64,000 bases of DNA from Deroplatys truncata (taxonomy: Eukaryota; Arthropoda; Insecta; Mantodea; Mantidae): assembly GCA_030765065.1 (NCBI GenBank), contig CM060988.1, positions 196,166,565 to 196,230,564 of the forward strand, given 5' to 3'. The first letter of the stretch is position 1. The number at the start of each line of letters is the position of its first letter. Shown here piece by piece: positions 61,823 through 64,000 of this stretch. The position numbers and the translations under genes were made by a program. The notes under the pieces were generated by a model that saw only the letters and a list, made by a program, of their open reading frames with translations, did no database searches and was not told the DNA's origin.

Positions 61823-62249
61823 ACCATAAAATGGGGTGAATAGAAACACTTATTAGGTCTGAAATAGTATGGACAAAGGAAATAAACAGATAAAGTAATT
61901 ATTTTTGCTGTAGTAAATGGGTGATAACCTTGTGTTTATTTTGTAAAATAGCCAAAACATAAATGTCTGACATCTAAATACTGGAACCAAAATACACATC
62001 TGTTTCTTTTTACCCACAAGTGGGGTGAATAGAAACACATACATTAATACTGTGCTGTTTCTATTCTCCTAATCATCAGATGAATCAAAACATCAGCTTT
62101 ATACAAAATTACTGTTTACATGTATAAAAAAAGAAAACAGTGACATTTTTAATATAACAACTAAAGATTAGACTTTCAAAACCACCAAAAATAATTCACA
62201 GACTCTGCCAATTTAGATTGAATTTGAGAAGACCCCTGCCATATGTTTC
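61823..62249. other. Sequence after the duplication breakpoint
   Basis: Unique in the window. It contains a direct repeat TGGGGTGAATAGAAACAC at about 61,832 and 62,021, spaced by about 190 bp. No gene was recognised. Confidence 0.55.
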
Positions 62250-63015
62250 AAATGTCTAAAATTAAATTTTACCATTGCAATCCCTTGTATAGAATCAGCT
62301 GTAGTCTATTTCTCTCATTGTACACTGTGGTCAGTATTAAGGAGAACAACCTCTCAACGCAAGTGTCGAGTTCTTCTGTTCTTTAGATTTTCCATCATAT
62401 ATGGCTCTGAATTTTTTAAAATTTGAAAATTTATCAAAACACTTTTCATCATCAATTTCAATATTTTTATCCAACAAAAATTTGTTAGATTCTTTGACCT
62501 AAGTCCATGATACATCTGCAAAATCAAGCCCCTAAAACAAGGAAATTTAGTAAACATTTACATCCAAATGTTCAGACACTATTAAACATGCATCGTAGAA
62601 GGTCCCAACATTGCATCTAAAATCTTTCACCCTCAAAAGCATAAAATTATCACTTTTTCTATCTTCAAGAACACGGAAGGAATTTACAATTTTCTTCCAT
62701 TTCTAAATCTCTGCTATAATTATGAAAAACTGGATATGCCATAAGTATATCTCACTCATAGGATCCATAAAAAATTCTTGAGGACTGCTGGAGGTTTGTT
62801 TTGAGATAGGAAGAAGGATTTCAGAGCAGGAAACATCTCCTTTAGTCTGAATAGTTGGAAATAGTGACAGCTATCGTGTCTTGCTACGACTGAGAATTTG
62901 TTGCTACTATATTGAAAAATGGTTATACATCATTATTAAACCTCGAAAGTCAATTTCAGAGTCAGTTCCATGCTGAATGCAGTTAAGGACACGAGCAGGG
63001 CTTTATTTTCCAGTT
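62250..63015 (-). pseudogene. hAT-like pseudogene, older third paralog
   Basis: Minus-strand pieces: NCIQHGTDSEIDFRGLIMMY (split over frames), RLKEMFPALKSFFLSQNKPP then AVLKNFLWIL, and ERLFSLILTTVYNERNRL. It is collinear with but clearly diverged from 24,330-25,560, and it keeps family-typical residues (FPALKS, VLKNF) that the other two copies have lost. Stops and frameshifts make it non-functional. Confidence 0.7.
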
Positions 63016-63700
63016 CAGTATTGTGATTCGTTAAAAAATTAAGTCACTTGACTTGATGGACTTGGACACCTAATACACTTCATATGTTTCTCTGCTTTCA
63101 AGTGGAATTCTGTGTCACTGGCGCCATGATTTGCAATTGAAACATATGTCTCTGGGCAGCATGTCATACATTCTGCTTCCTATTGTAAGCTTGCATACTT
63201 TTCTCGGAGTTTATCCATAATGTGCATTTCCTCCTCTGCATGACGAGAAATAATCTTAAACAAAAAGAAACGAAGCATGATCAAATAGATTGTTCAGCTG
63301 TAACAAATCTTAACTTTTAAAATAAAACAATATTTCTGTGCCGTATGGTTTGAAAATCAAGAAACTGTTGTTCCAACTTGCCTAATAACATGATTTATTG
63401 GGAGAGGAATATGTAATTTAATGAAGCTGCACACTAGTTTGCTCTAATCTAAAAACATGTGTATTGCACAATCATAAACTGGTGAGAAGCACAACTATCG
63501 CAGCTATCTCTAAGCTAAAAAGGCTGGTACATCGATTGTAGGCAATGTAAATCAGCATTTTCTGTTTTACTAGCTAACAGATCGATTGTAAGCGAATAAC
63601 AAACAGTGTAATTCAATAAACAATATAAAAAAATAGAATTGTTGACAATACAAGATGAAAATAAAAATCAAAGGATCTTAATTGCTAAAAATTAACCCTT
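63015..63700. repeat. Old paralog of the hAT-flanking spacer
   Basis: Collinear with 25,700-26,440 at low identity. No coding sequence was recognised. Confidence 0.6.
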
Positions 63701-63779
63701 AAATGCGCTGCCTTGCAGATATGCAAAGTGCATATTAAGAATTTGTTTTTAAATATTTGAAATGTTTAATTTTTTTGTG

Positions 63780-64000
63780 TGTTATTTTAGTCTTATACTG
63801 ACCTATAACAATAAAATGTAAGTATTTTGTAGCTATTTTGTCCAAAAACCAAAATCCATGCAACTGCAATGAACCGTCATCATCCACATGTTTCATCACG
63901 CCGGTTATTTTACATGGGCCCTCCCCATCCTTTGCCATAGGCGCTTTTGACTGGTCGCTGGGATTGAAACTCACCACGTTTGTCTTTGAATGGATGGCCA
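63780..64000 (-). mobile_element. Possible tRNA-derived SINE at the window edge
   Basis: On the minus strand the edge sequence contains B-box-like GAGTTTCAATCCCAGCG followed by a CpG-containing body. The 80-residue frame across it (63,735-63,977) shows no domain, so a SINE is the likelier reading. The window cuts the element, so the A-box is not secure. Confidence 0.3.

Overview
The window is AT-rich animal nuclear DNA: spliced exons with GT/AG borders, a long C2H2 zinc-finger exon, tRNA-derived SINEs, and remnants of mariner, Tc1-like, piggyBac and hAT transposons. The TE mix, the KKPHKCNVC-type linkers and the VKEE-rich first coding exon suggest an arthropod, most likely an insect with a repeat-rich genome. 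I cannot name a species.

The dominant structure is a tandem segmental duplication. Positions 1-29,892 (copy 1) match 33,301-58,403 (copy 2) at roughly 99% by eye. The same order continues at about 95-96% from 29,893-32,650 (copy 1) and 59,056-61,822 (copy 2). Copy 1 carries about 5.3 kb that copy 2 lacks: 871-4,599 and 4,696-6,253. Copy 2 carries about 531 bp in the zinc-finger region and about 651 bp at 58,404-59,055 that copy 1 lacks. An older duplication lies underneath: 5,715-12,970 is paralogous to 28,227-31,760, and 24,330-26,440 to 62,240-63,700.

Layout of one unit: a MITE-like element; in copy 1 only, a small four-exon gene (1,018-3,748) with CpG-rich flanks; a Tc1/mariner-superfamily transposase pseudogene (minus); a second MITE; repeat-rich spacer; a zinc-finger gene of three coding exons (about 13.2-22.4 kb), with a full mariner relic in its first coding intron and a SINE and an internally deleted mariner in its second; a long tail of decayed fingers; a hAT-like pseudogene (minus); the older paralogous block; and a piggyBac relic (minus).

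The zinc-finger genes are the main coding content. Copy 2 has an open reading frame through all three exons (725 aa predicted: an acidic/basic N-terminal region with about five repeats of some 43 residues, then 12 fingers) but ends at an early stop before finger 13. Copy 1 has a one-base frameshift in the first coding exon, a lost zinc-binding His in finger 7, and a hybrid finger 12 made by a deletion. Together they look like a young, actively rearranging zinc-finger cluster. No rRNA, functional tRNA or CRISPR was seen.
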